Positions 5,810 to 12,889 of a stretch of 13,558 nucleotides of DNA are shown piece by piece. The notes below the pieces were generated by a model that did no database searches, was not told where the DNA came from, and was given only the letters and a program-made list of their open reading frames with translations. Position numbers and translations under genes: made by a program. Source of the stretch: Planctomycetes bacterium SM23_32. Lineage in GTDB: Bacteria > Planctomycetota > Brocadiia > SM23-32. Where the stretch lies: NCBI GenBank assembly GCA_001303885.1, contig LJUE01000022.1:1-13558 (forward strand), read 5' to 3'. Each line of letters opens with the position of its first letter. The first letter of the stretch is position 1.

Positions 5810-6526
5810 ATGTCATGCCCCCGCGTCAGTATCGTGATCCCGGCCTACAACGAGGAAGAGTGCATCGCCGACTGCGTCGAGGAAGTCTGCTCGGTTATGG
5901 ACGGTCTGAGCGAAGCCTACGAGGTGATCGTCGTTGACGATGGCAGCACGGACGGCACCCTGGACCAACTGCGCGCCCTGAAGTCCCGCTTCCCGCAACT
6001 GCGCGTGCTGAGCTTCGAGGCGAACGCCGGCGAGACCGCAGCCATGGACGCGGGGCTGAAGAACGCGCGTGGCGAGTTCGTCGCCACCATGGATGCCGAC
6101 CTCCAGAACGATCCCGCGGACATACCCCGCATGTTGGAGCTGGCCGGGCAGTGGGACGTCGTCTGCGGGGTGCGCGCCGGGCGTCGAGACTCCCTGCTGC
6201 GCCGCATCTCGTCCCGCATAGCCAACTCCACCCGCAATCGCCTGACGCACGAGAATATCCGCGACGTGGGCTGCACCTTGAGGGTCTTCCGCGCGCCCTG
6301 CCTGAAAGGCCTCAAGCTCTACACCGGCATGCACCGTTTCCTGCCGACGCTCCTTCGCATGGACGGCTGGTCAATAACCGAAGTGCCGGTCAACCACAGG
6401 CCGCGCACCAAGGGCCGGTCGAAGTACGGCGTCTGGAACCGGCTTTTCAGGGCACTCTACGACCTGTTTGGCGTGCGGTGGATGCAGGCGCGTTGGCTCC
6501 GTTACAGGATACGCGAGGAGCTGTAA
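5810..6526 (+). CDS. GT2 glycosyltransferase, polyprenyl-phosphate sugar transferase type
   Basis: A 238-residue GT-A-fold enzyme of the dolichol-phosphate mannosyltransferase group. It opens with VSIVIPAYNEEECI (residues 6-19), then VIVVDDGSTDGT (39-50) for nucleotide binding and the metal-binding TMDADLQNDP (D95-x-D97). A conserved downstream block contains NHRPRTKGRSKYG. It likely moves a sugar from a nucleotide donor to a polyprenyl-phosphate carrier at the inner face of the membrane. It lacks the paired C-terminal membrane helices of GtrB-type relatives. The ATG at 5810 is preferred over an in-frame GTG at 5762 because AGGAAGG (5793-5799) lies ten bases upstream and the domain starts at once. 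The next gene downstream is a broken GT39, the class of enzyme that would use such a lipid-linked sugar. Confidence 0.92.
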   Translation: MSCPRVSIVIPAYNEEECIADCVEEVCSVMDGLSEAYEVIVVDDGSTDGTLDQLRALKSRFPQLRVLSFEANAGETAAMDAGLKNARGEFVATMDADLQNDPADIPRMLELAGQWDVVCGVRAGRRDSLLRRISSRIANSTRNRLTHENIRDVGCTLRVFRAPCLKGLKLYTGMHRFLPTLLRMDGWSITEVPVNHRPRTKGRSKYGVWNRLFRALYDLFGVRWMQARWLRYRIREEL

Positions 6527-6616
6527 GACTCAGCCCATTTGCACCGGGGGCTGGCTGATCTTCCTTACCCCGGCTTCCCGCGGGACGTGTCGTCGTCTTA
6601 CCAAGGAGCACGCAAG

Positions 6617-6925
6617 ATGCAAAGCCGACCGGACGCGTCTATGGGAGCGTTTGCAGCACGCCACACGTTGCGCGACGTGCTCATCGTGGTCCTTTTCGGC
6701 TCCGTGCTTGTCTTCCCCTCCTTCTTCACGCGCGACCCGTGGAATCCGGGGACCCTCCTGCTCGTCTACTTTTTCGGGCGCAGGCTCCTGATGATGAACA
6801 GAGCAGCCCGTCCGTCGGTCAGCGGACGCTCGCCGGCCTCGATGCAGCGGACGAAATGCGCAATCTCGGTCCGCAGCGGCTCGTCCGTGCCGATCTGCGG
6901 CGCCCACATGTCCCCCATCCGGTAG
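6617..6925 (+). pseudogene. Truncated GT39 (ArnT/PMT-like) glycosyltransferase, first ~44 codons
   Basis: The ATG at 6617 has AAGGAG eight to ten bases upstream, 90 bases after the GT2 gene. The start is coding-like: a short basic lead, a membrane segment VLIVVLFGSVLVFPSFF, then FTRDPWNP (ending at base 6748). In intact GT39 family members this point continues 'DEPRYxEVAREM', carrying the catalytic acidic residue. Here the family sequence stops abruptly, and the frame runs on to 6925 through unrelated sequence that is antisense to the dehydrogenase gene. The catalytic loops and about ten further membrane helices are absent, so it cannot be an active transferase. It probably once formed an operon with the GT2 gene. 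An independent small membrane protein is possible but less likely. Confidence 0.62.
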
Positions 6926-7737
6926 CCCACGCGGATCCTGTATGCCTCTTCGACGTCGCGGCCCACACTGACCCCCCGATCGTAGACCTTCACCTTCTCG
7001 TCAGGGTCCAGGTCGTCATAGACCACCATCTTCTGGCTGCCGCTGATGAGCGTCTTGCGCACTTTCACGGGGGCCAGCCAGTTCACGTGAATGTGCGCTA
7101 TCAGGCTCTGCTCGAAGAAGAGCGTCAGGTAGGCGACGTTCTCGGGCGTCCCGGACACATGGCTCATGCCAACTGCAGATACGGCCACCGGCCGGGAAGG
7201 TAAGACGTAGTTCATGATTGACAGATCATGCACCGCCAAGTCCCACAAGACGTTCACGTCCCGCTGGAAGAGCCCCAGGTTGATCCGCACCGAGTCGTAG
7301 TAGTAGAGCTCTCCGAGCGCGCCGCTCTGCGCCAACTCGCGGATCTTGCGCACGGCGGGCGCGTAGACGAAGGTGTGGTCCACCATCAGCACTCGGCCGC
7401 GCCGGTCGGCCTCTTCGATCAGGCGCTCCGCCTGCTCCGAGGTCTCCGTCAGCGTCTTCTGCACGAGCACGTGCTTGCCGGCTCGGAGGGCCTCCGTCGC
7501 CAGTTCGAAATGGCTGGCCACTGGCGTGGCGATCGCAACGGCCTCCACCCGGCTGTCGGCAAGCAGCCTTCGGTAGTCTGAGAGGGCCTCGATGCCCGGA
7601 TACCGGGCCTGCGCCAGGGCCAATCGCTCCGTCCGTTGATCGCTTACGGCAACGAGGCGCACTTCAGGCGACTACGCGAAGTTCCGCGCCAGATTCGGCC
7701 CCCAGTAGCCATACCCGATAACGCCAGCCCCGATCAT
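6766..7737 (-). pseudogene. Gfo/Idh/MocA-family dehydrogenase, interrupted by an amber stop
   Basis: Reading from an ATG at 7737 with GGGGAGGG upstream gives GAGVIGYGYWGPNLARNFA, the NAD(P)-binding Rossmann start. TAG follows (codon 22, bases 7674-7672), and the same frame then continues with SPEVRLVAVSD and over 290 further residues. The position is usually Glu or Asp in such proteins, and GAG to TAG is one base change. The body is recognisable (VDHTFVYAPAVRKI, DSVRINLGLFQRDVNV, WDLAVHDLSIMNYVL). The usual EKP motif reads QKT (residues 93-95 in full numbering), though the Lys is kept. The C-terminus stops at LFIIRSLRPKK, about 15-20 residues short. Relatives oxidise nucleotide sugars such as UDP-GlcNAc-uronate. 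A GTG at 7662 could restart translation but would lack the nucleotide-binding loop. Confidence 0.82.
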
Positions 7738-7809
7738 CTCAGCCCTCCCCGCTCGCGCCTGTCCTGGCGGCGTCCTGCGTAGCCGACATCATACCCAATC
7801 GGCCAGAGC

Positions 7810-8514
7810 TTATCCCACGGCCTCCGACCCGCGCTCTTCCTGCACAGCGGCTGCAGCCCTCCAGGACCGGCGGTACCACTTCAACCCCCGCCAGACGACG
7901 ACGAACCAGATGGCGGCCAGCAGGATGCAGGCCACCCCTTTCCCCACCGAGAGCTGGGCGACCCCGGCACCCAGGAGCGTCGCGGGAATGGCTCCCGGGA
8001 GCGTCCCGATCGCCGTGCCCACAAGGAAGTCGCGGTGACTGACGTGGGTCAGCCCCAGCACACTGCTGATCCAGATGCCGCTCAAGGGCATCTGCCTGAT
8101 CAGTACGACCGAGACGACTCCTTTCTCGGCGATCAGATGAGCGTGTCTGCCTAGCTTGGGCCATTTCTTCAGCGCGAACTCGCGCCCGCCCCAGCGCACG
8201 AAGAGGAACGTTGCATACGAACCGATCAGGGCGCCGACCTCCGCCCACAGCAGCCCGGAAAGGAAACCGAACGCCATCCCCGCGATGGGGCAGAACAGCA
8301 AGCGCGGGCAACCGATGGCAATCAAGGCGGCCGCGGCAGTGACGAAAACCGCTGGAGCCGTCCAGCCCAGTCCCCTGAGCCAGGAACTGAGCTGATGCAC
8401 CTCCGTGAGCACTCGCCTGAGCGGGGTCAGGTATACGAGCCCCAGTGCAGCGGCCAGCGCCACGAGCATGAGCACGACCCTCACACGGCCGCCCCCCTGC
8501 GGTATCTCCGCCAT
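7810..8514 (-). CDS. VTT/TVP38-TMEM64-family membrane protein
   Basis: A 234-residue polytopic inner-membrane protein of the VTT (SNARE-associated/DedA-like) superfamily, some members of which move lipids between membrane leaflets. It has a membrane helix at about residues 11-30, another at 52-69, the conserved CPRLLFCPIAGMAFGF (69-84) re-entrant region, and GALIGSYATFLFVRWGGR (94-111). The second half motif is LIRQMPLSGIWISSVLGLTH (138-157) with DFLVGTAIGTLPGA, and a final helix spans 195-208. The ATG at 8514 is chosen because AGGAG (8524-8520) sits five bases upstream. In-frame starts at 8601 (ATG) and 8610 (TTG) would add about 30 residues rich in Gly, Ala and Pro with no good ribosome site. 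It is followed after 72 bases by the dehydrogenase pseudogene on the same strand. Confidence 0.85.
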   Translation of the reverse strand: MAEIPQGGGRVRVVLMLVALAAALGLVYLTPLRRVLTEVHQLSSWLRGLGWTAPAVFVTAAAALIAIGCPRLLFCPIAGMAFGFLSGLLWAEVGALIGSYATFLFVRWGGREFALKKWPKLGRHAHLIAEKGVVSVVLIRQMPLSGIWISSVLGLTHVSHRDFLVGTAIGTLPGAIPATLLGAGVAQLSVGKGVACILLAAIWFVVVWRGLKWYRRSWRAAAAVQEERGSEAVG

Positions 8515-8828
8515 GCCGGCTCCTGCACCAGGACGGACGGGGGTGGCCTCCCCGGGCGAGCCCAAGGCGTCGCGCCCGCTGTCGTACTCAGCGTTGCCCA
8601 TTAGCCGCAAGCTCTCTCATCTCTTGGCCCGACAACCGAGAGGCCGCAAACAGAGTCCGGCGCCATCCACCCTCAACTGGCCCTTCATCTGAATCCACGA
8701 GGGGTCGGAGTCCGCCGAAACAAAAGGCGTCCTGGGCTGTCGCGAACGGTCCTCAATCCATTACAGGCGCAACGCCAGGCAATCCCTCAGATGGCCCGGC
8801 ATTGCAGGCGCGGCCCCGGGCCTTTCCT

Positions 8829-8856
8829 ATCATAGCTGCCTGGCCGCCGACTTCAA
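8829..8856 (-). promoter_or_regulatory. Candidate promoter for the VTT gene
   Basis: On the minus strand TTGAAG (8856-8851) and TATGAT (8834-8829) are 16 bases apart, matching consensus at four and five of six positions. The leader to the ATG at 8514 would be about 310 bases, which is long, so another promoter nearer the gene may exist. Confidence 0.35.
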
Positions 8857-8919
8857 GAGCGGCCGAACCCGGGCGGCTGCCGGCCTTCTGGCTACAGTCA
8901 AGTTCAGAGTGTTGCCTGT

Positions 8920-8948
8920 TTGCGCGGTGCTGGGGAATCTGAGACAAT
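8920..8948 (+). promoter_or_regulatory. Weak candidate promoter for the GT39-GT87 pair
   Basis: TTGCGC (8920-8925) and GACAAT (8943-8948) are separated by 17 bases, with three and four of six consensus matches. Transcription would begin near 8955, inside the perfect palindrome at 8952-8973. Confidence 0.25.
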
Positions 8949-8951
8949 CCT

Positions 8952-8973
8952 GCGCGATGGCGTGCCATCGCGC
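8952..8973. promoter_or_regulatory. Perfect 10-bp inverted repeat, possible operator or leader hairpin
   Basis: GCGCGATGGC, GT, GCCATCGCGC form an uninterrupted palindrome 62 bases before the GT39 start. If the weak promoter just upstream is real, the palindrome covers the transcription start, a normal place for a repressor site. As RNA it would form a very stable hairpin in the leader. No regulator gene lies next to it. Confidence 0.4.
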
Positions 8974-9035
8974 TCTCACAACCAGCCGATCGGGCCAAGC
9001 AGGCCCGGCATATGGAACACAGAGCAACCTGATCC

Positions 9036-10928
9036 ATGCATGCGCCCTGCCCGCCAACACAGCCTCGGCCTGATGCGGCCCCGGACGACGCAGATCCCAA
9101 GGGAGAGGCGCTCTGCAGCCTCCGGGGACATGGGCGAGAGGCCGTCCTGCTCTGCTGCCTGCTGCTTTACGCCGGGATCATCTGGATATGGGGAGTAGGC
9201 CGCCTGGACATTGCTCATTCCATGGAGGCCTCCAGGGCGGTAGGCGCGCGGACAATGATGCGCACTGGCGACTACCTGATCCCTCGTATCGGCGAACGCG
9301 TCAACCTGGTGAAGCCGCCGCTGTTCTACTGGGCCGTGACGCTGGCCTCGCGGCCCGGCGGCGAAGTGACCGAGACGACTGTCCGGCTGCCCTCGGCGCT
9401 CTCTGCCATGGCGGTTCTGCTGGTGGTCTACCTGGCAGTGCGTCCTGTCTTCGGGGCGACGACAGCATTCGTTGGCTGCCTCATCGCAGCGACGCTCCCC
9501 ATGGTCTTCGGCGCGGCAAGGGTCGGCGAGGTGAACATGCTGCTGGCCCTGACCGTAGCCTGCTCGCTGTTCGCAGCCTTCTACATGCTGGAGGGACCGC
9601 GTTGCCGGTGGGCCTTCGCGGCGCTGTGCGGCGCGGGCCTGGCGGCAGGGCTCATGACGAAGGCGCACCTTGTACTGCTGTTCTTCGTCCCCACCGTGTT
9701 GCTCTACCTCGGCTACTCCAACGGCGGGCGGCTGGCAACCGATTGGCGTTGGTCGCTTGGCTACATGGCCGCCGTCGCCATCCTGCTTCGGTTGTCACTC
9801 GCGGCGGCCGTGCTCGCCGGCTTGGCCGGCGGCCTGCTCTACGTCGTCCCGGTCGGGATGCTGGTTTACTTCGGGCTGCACCGCCCGGCGTCCAGGCAGC
9901 AGGGCTGGCACTGGCTGGTCGTCCTGGTGGTGACGATTGCGCTGGCGGCCCCCTGGCCCCTGCTGGTCGCCCGGCAGATGGGCTATGGGGAGCCGCAGCA
10001 GGTGCTGGTGCGCGAGGGATGGCAGTTGGCCTCGCGCAATGTCGGAACCAGCAACACGGGGCCGATTTGGTACTACGCCGAGAGGCTACCCGTGGCCGCG
10101 CTGCCTTACAGCCTGCTCGTCTTCCTGGCGTTCGTCCCGGGATATGGCGCCGGCGCGTCGAGCCGCGAGCGCAGGATGCTCCTGCTGGCGAGGTGCTGGC
10201 TGGCCGGGAGCTTCGTGCTGTTCTCGGTGGTCAGCCCGGCACGGAGGATGCGGTACTTGCTGCCCGTCTTCCCGGCCGTTTCGCTGCTGGCGGCCGACGT
10301 CTTCGTGCGGGGCACGGCGGGCAGGCTAGGCCTGCGGATGAACCGGTACGTGCGACGCTGGGGGGCGGTCTGCGTGTACGCACTCCTTGCGGGTCCGGTC
10401 CTGCTTGCCGTTCTCTGGCTCGGGGCGGGGCTGGCGTGGTCGGGATGGGCGAGCGCGATGACGGCCGTCGCGGCAGCGGGCGCCTTCCTCGGCCTCTACC
10501 TGCTCCGGGCGCGGCAAAGCCGGTTGACCCCCCTGATTGCGCTCGCCCTCGTGTTCGTCGGCGGGAAGATGCTCATGGATTTCGGCTACTCGGAGGTGTC
10601 AAACCGCGAGGAATCGCCGCGGCTGGCTTGCGAGCACATCCGCGGCGGCGTTCCGCCGCGCGAGCGGCTGCACCTCCATGGCGAACTCCCAGTGGCCGCC
10701 CTCTTCTACCTTGATGCCGTCTCGTCCGGGTTTCGCACGGCGCTGGAGTCGCGGGGGCACGCGTTTGTCTGCGCGAGGCCGGGCAAGGGCGGGGCCATCG
10801 CCGTGCCGCCGGGCCTGCGCGGCACCGAGCTGGAAAGGGCCCGCTACGGCAAGGACGAACTCGTCCTGCTGAGGCTCGAGGAGGCTGTCCCGGCGCCGCC
10901 AATGCTGCGGAGAAGACCAGGCAAATGA
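9036..10928 (+). CDS. ArnT/PMT-like (GT39-type) membrane glycosyltransferase
   Basis: A 630-residue protein with a Pro/Asp-rich 30-residue lead, then many membrane helices, as expected for the GT-C fold. The first helix (about 37-53) leads into a loop with D58 and HSMEASRAVGARTM (E64), followed by TGDYLIPRIG and LVKPPLFYW (K93-P94-P95). This is the PMT_2 first-loop and KPPL signature. Such enzymes use polyprenyl-phosphate sugars outside the cytoplasmic membrane to modify lipid A, other lipids or proteins. The last ~100 residues form a soluble-looking tail. The ATG at 9036 has no convincing ribosome site, so the start is uncertain. The stop overlaps the next gene by four bases, so the two are cotranslated. 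The acceptor and sugar cannot be told from sequence. Confidence 0.88.
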   Translation: MHAPCPPTQPRPDAAPDDADPKGEALCSLRGHGREAVLLCCLLLYAGIIWIWGVGRLDIAHSMEASRAVGARTMMRTGDYLIPRIGERVNLVKPPLFYWAVTLASRPGGEVTETTVRLPSALSAMAVLLVVYLAVRPVFGATTAFVGCLIAATLPMVFGAARVGEVNMLLALTVACSLFAAFYMLEGPRCRWAFAALCGAGLAAGLMTKAHLVLLFFVPTVLLYLGYSNGGRLATDWRWSLGYMAAVAILLRLSLAAAVLAGLAGGLLYVVPVGMLVYFGLHRPASRQQGWHWLVVLVVTIALAAPWPLLVARQMGYGEPQQVLVREGWQLASRNVGTSNTGPIWYYAERLPVAALPYSLLVFLAFVPGYGAGASSRERRMLLLARCWLAGSFVLFSVVSPARRMRYLLPVFPAVSLLAADVFVRGTAGRLGLRMNRYVRRWGAVCVYALLAGPVLLAVLWLGAGLAWSGWASAMTAVAAAGAFLGLYLLRARQSRLTPLIALALVFVGGKMLMDFGYSEVSNREESPRLACEHIRGGVPPRERLHLHGELPVAALFYLDAVSSGFRTALESRGHAFVCARPGKGGAIAVPPGLRGTELERARYGKDELVLLRLEEAVPAPPMLRRRPGK

Positions 10929-12352
10929 GCAAGCTATCGGACAGACTTGCAGACCTGCTTCGAGGGTGTATGGCAGGGCTTGAATCGCCCTGGGGGAGAA
11001 GGGGGTTCTGGACACTGGTCATCGTTTACGGGGCGTTGCTTGGCATCGATGCGGTTGTGCGAGCCGAGTTCCCCAAGGAAGTCTACGTGGAGCGGCTCCG
11101 CTACGAAAGCCCGACGTGGATGGGCCGGCGGCAGGACACCCAGGCCAAGTATCACTCGTCGGAGTTCCAGCAGTTCCGTGGGCTGTCCTGGGGCGCGGTG
11201 CGGGAGGGGTTGGACGAATACGCCGACTTCGGCCACATTCGCGCCTATCCGCCGTTCTTCGCGCTCGCCTTCTTCCCGTTCGCTTTCTTCTGGCGGATCA
11301 GAGGGCTGGGCAGCGCGCTGTTCTTCGCGACCGGCTATGCCGGCGGACTGCTAACAGCCTGGTGGCTGGCGCGATGGTGGCAGCGCCGCGACGATCCGCC
11401 GTCGTTTGGCCTGTTTGCACTGACATGGCTGATCATGACGCCCTTCGTGGGCGCCGTGCTGGGCCGTTGCGAAACCGACATGCTGGTCGTAGTGCCGCTG
11501 GCTGCTGCTCTGCTGCTCATGGCCCGCAAGGAGAAAGAGACACTCGCCGGCTCTCTGCTCGGCTTCGCGGCCTCTTTCAAAGTGCTGCCGGGGCTGTTCG
11601 GCGTATACCTCCTGTGCCAGCGCCGGTGGCGTGCTGCCGCCGGCATGGTCCTGGGGGGGCTGCTGTTCACCGTGGTGCTGCCGGTGCTGGTGTGGAATCC
11701 CGAAGGTGCATGGCGGCGGCACGTGTCGTGGTACCGGCATGTCGTTGCTCCATACCATACGGGGGGGGCGACGGCCGTGATCGGCCGCCCTTACCGGAGC
11801 ACAAACCAGTCTCTGACCGCCGCTGTCCACAGGTTCCTCACGCCCATCAGGGCGGGGAAGAGGGACGACATGCGGCGGGTGAATGTGGCAAGCCTCCCAA
11901 GCGCGACGGCGGCAAGGATAGCCTCCGGGTTGCGAGCCCTCGTGGCTCTCGGCCTCCTTGCGCTGTGGTTGCTGTGCTGGCGCGGGCAGCAGACCCCGGC
12001 ACAGAGGGCTGCGCTGTTTGCCACCGTGCCGCTGGGGACCCTGCTGCTCAGTGAGGTGTCCCTGACGACTCATCACGTCACTCTCATCATCCCCATTGCC
12101 GTCATCCTGGCCCGTAGCATCTGCCTCGGGGATTCATGCTCTCGACGCGTCCTGTGGTGCGTAGCGTTGGCGCTGCTTGTTTGCACTGTTGGCGTCTCGA
12201 AGACAGTTCATCTCCTCTCACCCTTTCTTCTGGCCACGCTCATACTGCTCGGCGCCCTCCTGGCCATTGTGATCGGGGACTACTTGCGGGAGCGCCGGGA
12301 TGGCACCGAGTCGCAGGCGAACGGGGCACTCCAGCCTGGCCGGACGGGATGA
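10925..12352 (+). CDS. DUF2029/GT87-like membrane glycosyltransferase
   Basis: A 475-residue polytopic membrane protein whose ATG overlaps the previous stop in an ATGA, indicating translational coupling. After a helix at about 28-43 and an extracytoplasmic loop comes DFGHIRAYPPFFALAFFPFA (residues 101-120), matching the 'YPPLFALLxxPL' block of DUF2029/GT87 mannosyltransferases. Several helices follow, including a GRCETDMLVVVPLAAALLL segment and FKVLPGLFGVYLL, both typical of that family. GT87 members in actinobacteria use polyprenyl-phosphomannose; here the donor is unknown. The last ~20 residues are polar. With its GT39-like partner it probably works on the outer face of the inner membrane on the same glycan. 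The loop acidic residues expected for catalysis are not certain by eye. Confidence 0.83.
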   Translation: MSKLSDRLADLLRGCMAGLESPWGRRGFWTLVIVYGALLGIDAVVRAEFPKEVYVERLRYESPTWMGRRQDTQAKYHSSEFQQFRGLSWGAVREGLDEYADFGHIRAYPPFFALAFFPFAFFWRIRGLGSALFFATGYAGGLLTAWWLARWWQRRDDPPSFGLFALTWLIMTPFVGAVLGRCETDMLVVVPLAAALLLMARKEKETLAGSLLGFAASFKVLPGLFGVYLLCQRRWRAAAGMVLGGLLFTVVLPVLVWNPEGAWRRHVSWYRHVVAPYHTGGATAVIGRPYRSTNQSLTAAVHRFLTPIRAGKRDDMRRVNVASLPSATAARIASGLRALVALGLLALWLLCWRGQQTPAQRAALFATVPLGTLLLSEVSLTTHHVTLIIPIAVILARSICLGDSCSRRVLWCVALALLVCTVGVSKTVHLLSPFLLATLILLGALLAIVIGDYLRERRDGTESQANGALQPGRTG

Positions 12353-12679
12353 CATTGCGCGGCGCCGCTGTGCAGACTCCCGGGTGTAGGTGGCCGCGCA
12401 CTGCCGACGGAAGCCACAGATGGGACCATCGCCGGCCCGACTGGCGTGTGCGAATGCCCGGAGCGGACGCTGGGACCGCGGCCCCGTCAAGGGTCGCACG
12501 AGAAGCTGTGCCTTTCGAGGGATATGTCGGTCAGCAAGAAGACTCCGACGCTCACGAGACTGCCGACGACCGGGAGCTTCAGCCTACCCGGGATAGCCTG
12601 TGTTGAGGGAGTTGGGCAGGTCCACCGTTCGGACGTTCAGCCCGCCGCGCCTGCCCGCAAAGTACCCGCAGGGCCGAAG
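12353..12679. other. Intergenic stretch with no recognised gene
   Basis: About 330 bases between the GT87 stop and the 3' end of the tRNA on the other strand. No open frame here looks coding, and I see no clear terminator for either side beyond short GC palindromes such as GCGGCGCCGC just after the GT87 stop. Confidence 0.6.
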
Positions 12680-12755
12680 TGGCACCCCGTGCAGGATTCA
12701 AACCTGCGACCTTCGGCTCCGGAGGCCGACGCTCTATTCGCTGAGCTAACGGGGC
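12680..12755 (-). tRNA. tRNA-Arg(CCG)
   Basis: The minus strand folds as a full cloverleaf of 76 nt with CCA encoded. The acceptor arm GCCCCGT pairs with ACGGGGT (a G-U at the outermost pair). The D arm is GCTC-AGCGAATA-GAGC. The anticodon arm TCGGC/GCCGA encloses loop CTCCGGA, giving anticodon CCG that reads the Arg codon CGG. The T arm GCAGG-TTTGAAT-CCTGC follows, then discriminator G and CCA. A common codon in a GC-rich genome would be CGG. The gene is intact, with no sign of an integrated element at its 3' end. Confidence 0.96.
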
Positions 12756-12771
12756 ACCGGGCAGGAGGTTC

Positions 12772-12799
12772 ATTATATCCCGCCCGGTGCGGCTGTCAA
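12772..12799 (-). promoter_or_regulatory. Consensus sigma-70 promoter of the tRNA-Arg gene
   Basis: On the minus strand TTGACA (12799-12794) and TATAAT (12777-12772) both match consensus at all six positions, with a 16-base spacer. The start would be near 12765, about ten bases before the mature tRNA 5' end. It shows that this organism's housekeeping sigma factor reads the standard consensus. Confidence 0.88.
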
Positions 12800-12816
12800 A
12801 ACGCCCCCCCCGCCCC

Positions 12817-12844
12817 TTGAGCCGCCCGCAAGCCCCGCTACAAT
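12817..12844 (+). promoter_or_regulatory. Candidate promoter of the HAD hydrolase gene
   Basis: TTGAGC (12817-12822, four of six) and TACAAT (12839-12844, five of six) are 16 bases apart, the same spacing as the tRNA promoter, which it faces away from. The -35 boxes of the two divergent promoters are 17 bases apart. The leader to the GTG at 12890 would be about 40 bases. Confidence 0.6.
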
Positions 12845-12889
12845 GGCCCACCTGGCCCCTCTCGATCATCCCCGACGCCGGGAGCGACC

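Larger units (their letters stand above)
8611..9035. other. Intergenic region between divergent membrane-protein genes
   Basis: About 425 bases with no protein pattern I recognise. It separates the minus-strand VTT gene from the plus-strand GT39/GT87 pair and should hold promoters for both. Candidates and a perfect palindrome are listed separately. Confidence 0.6.

Noticed and set aside
4378..5937. A 519-codon open frame on the plus strand
   Set aside because: It is antisense to the epimerase gene, has no family pattern and is rich in Arg, Pro, Asp and Val, as expected for the reverse of a GC-rich gene.
8828..8833. TATCAT as a plus-strand -10 box for the GT39 gene
   Set aside because: The nearest -35-like TTGCAG is 20 bases away. 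The same bases read on the minus strand make a better promoter.
9188..10714. A 508-codon open frame on the plus strand within the GT39 gene
   Set aside because: It is a shifted-frame shadow with Gly/Arg/Ala bias and no membrane segments; the real frame has clear GT39 motifs.
12446..12820. A 124-codon open frame containing WHPVQDSNLRPSAPEADAL
   Set aside because: This peptide is the well-known translation of the strand opposite a tRNA gene.
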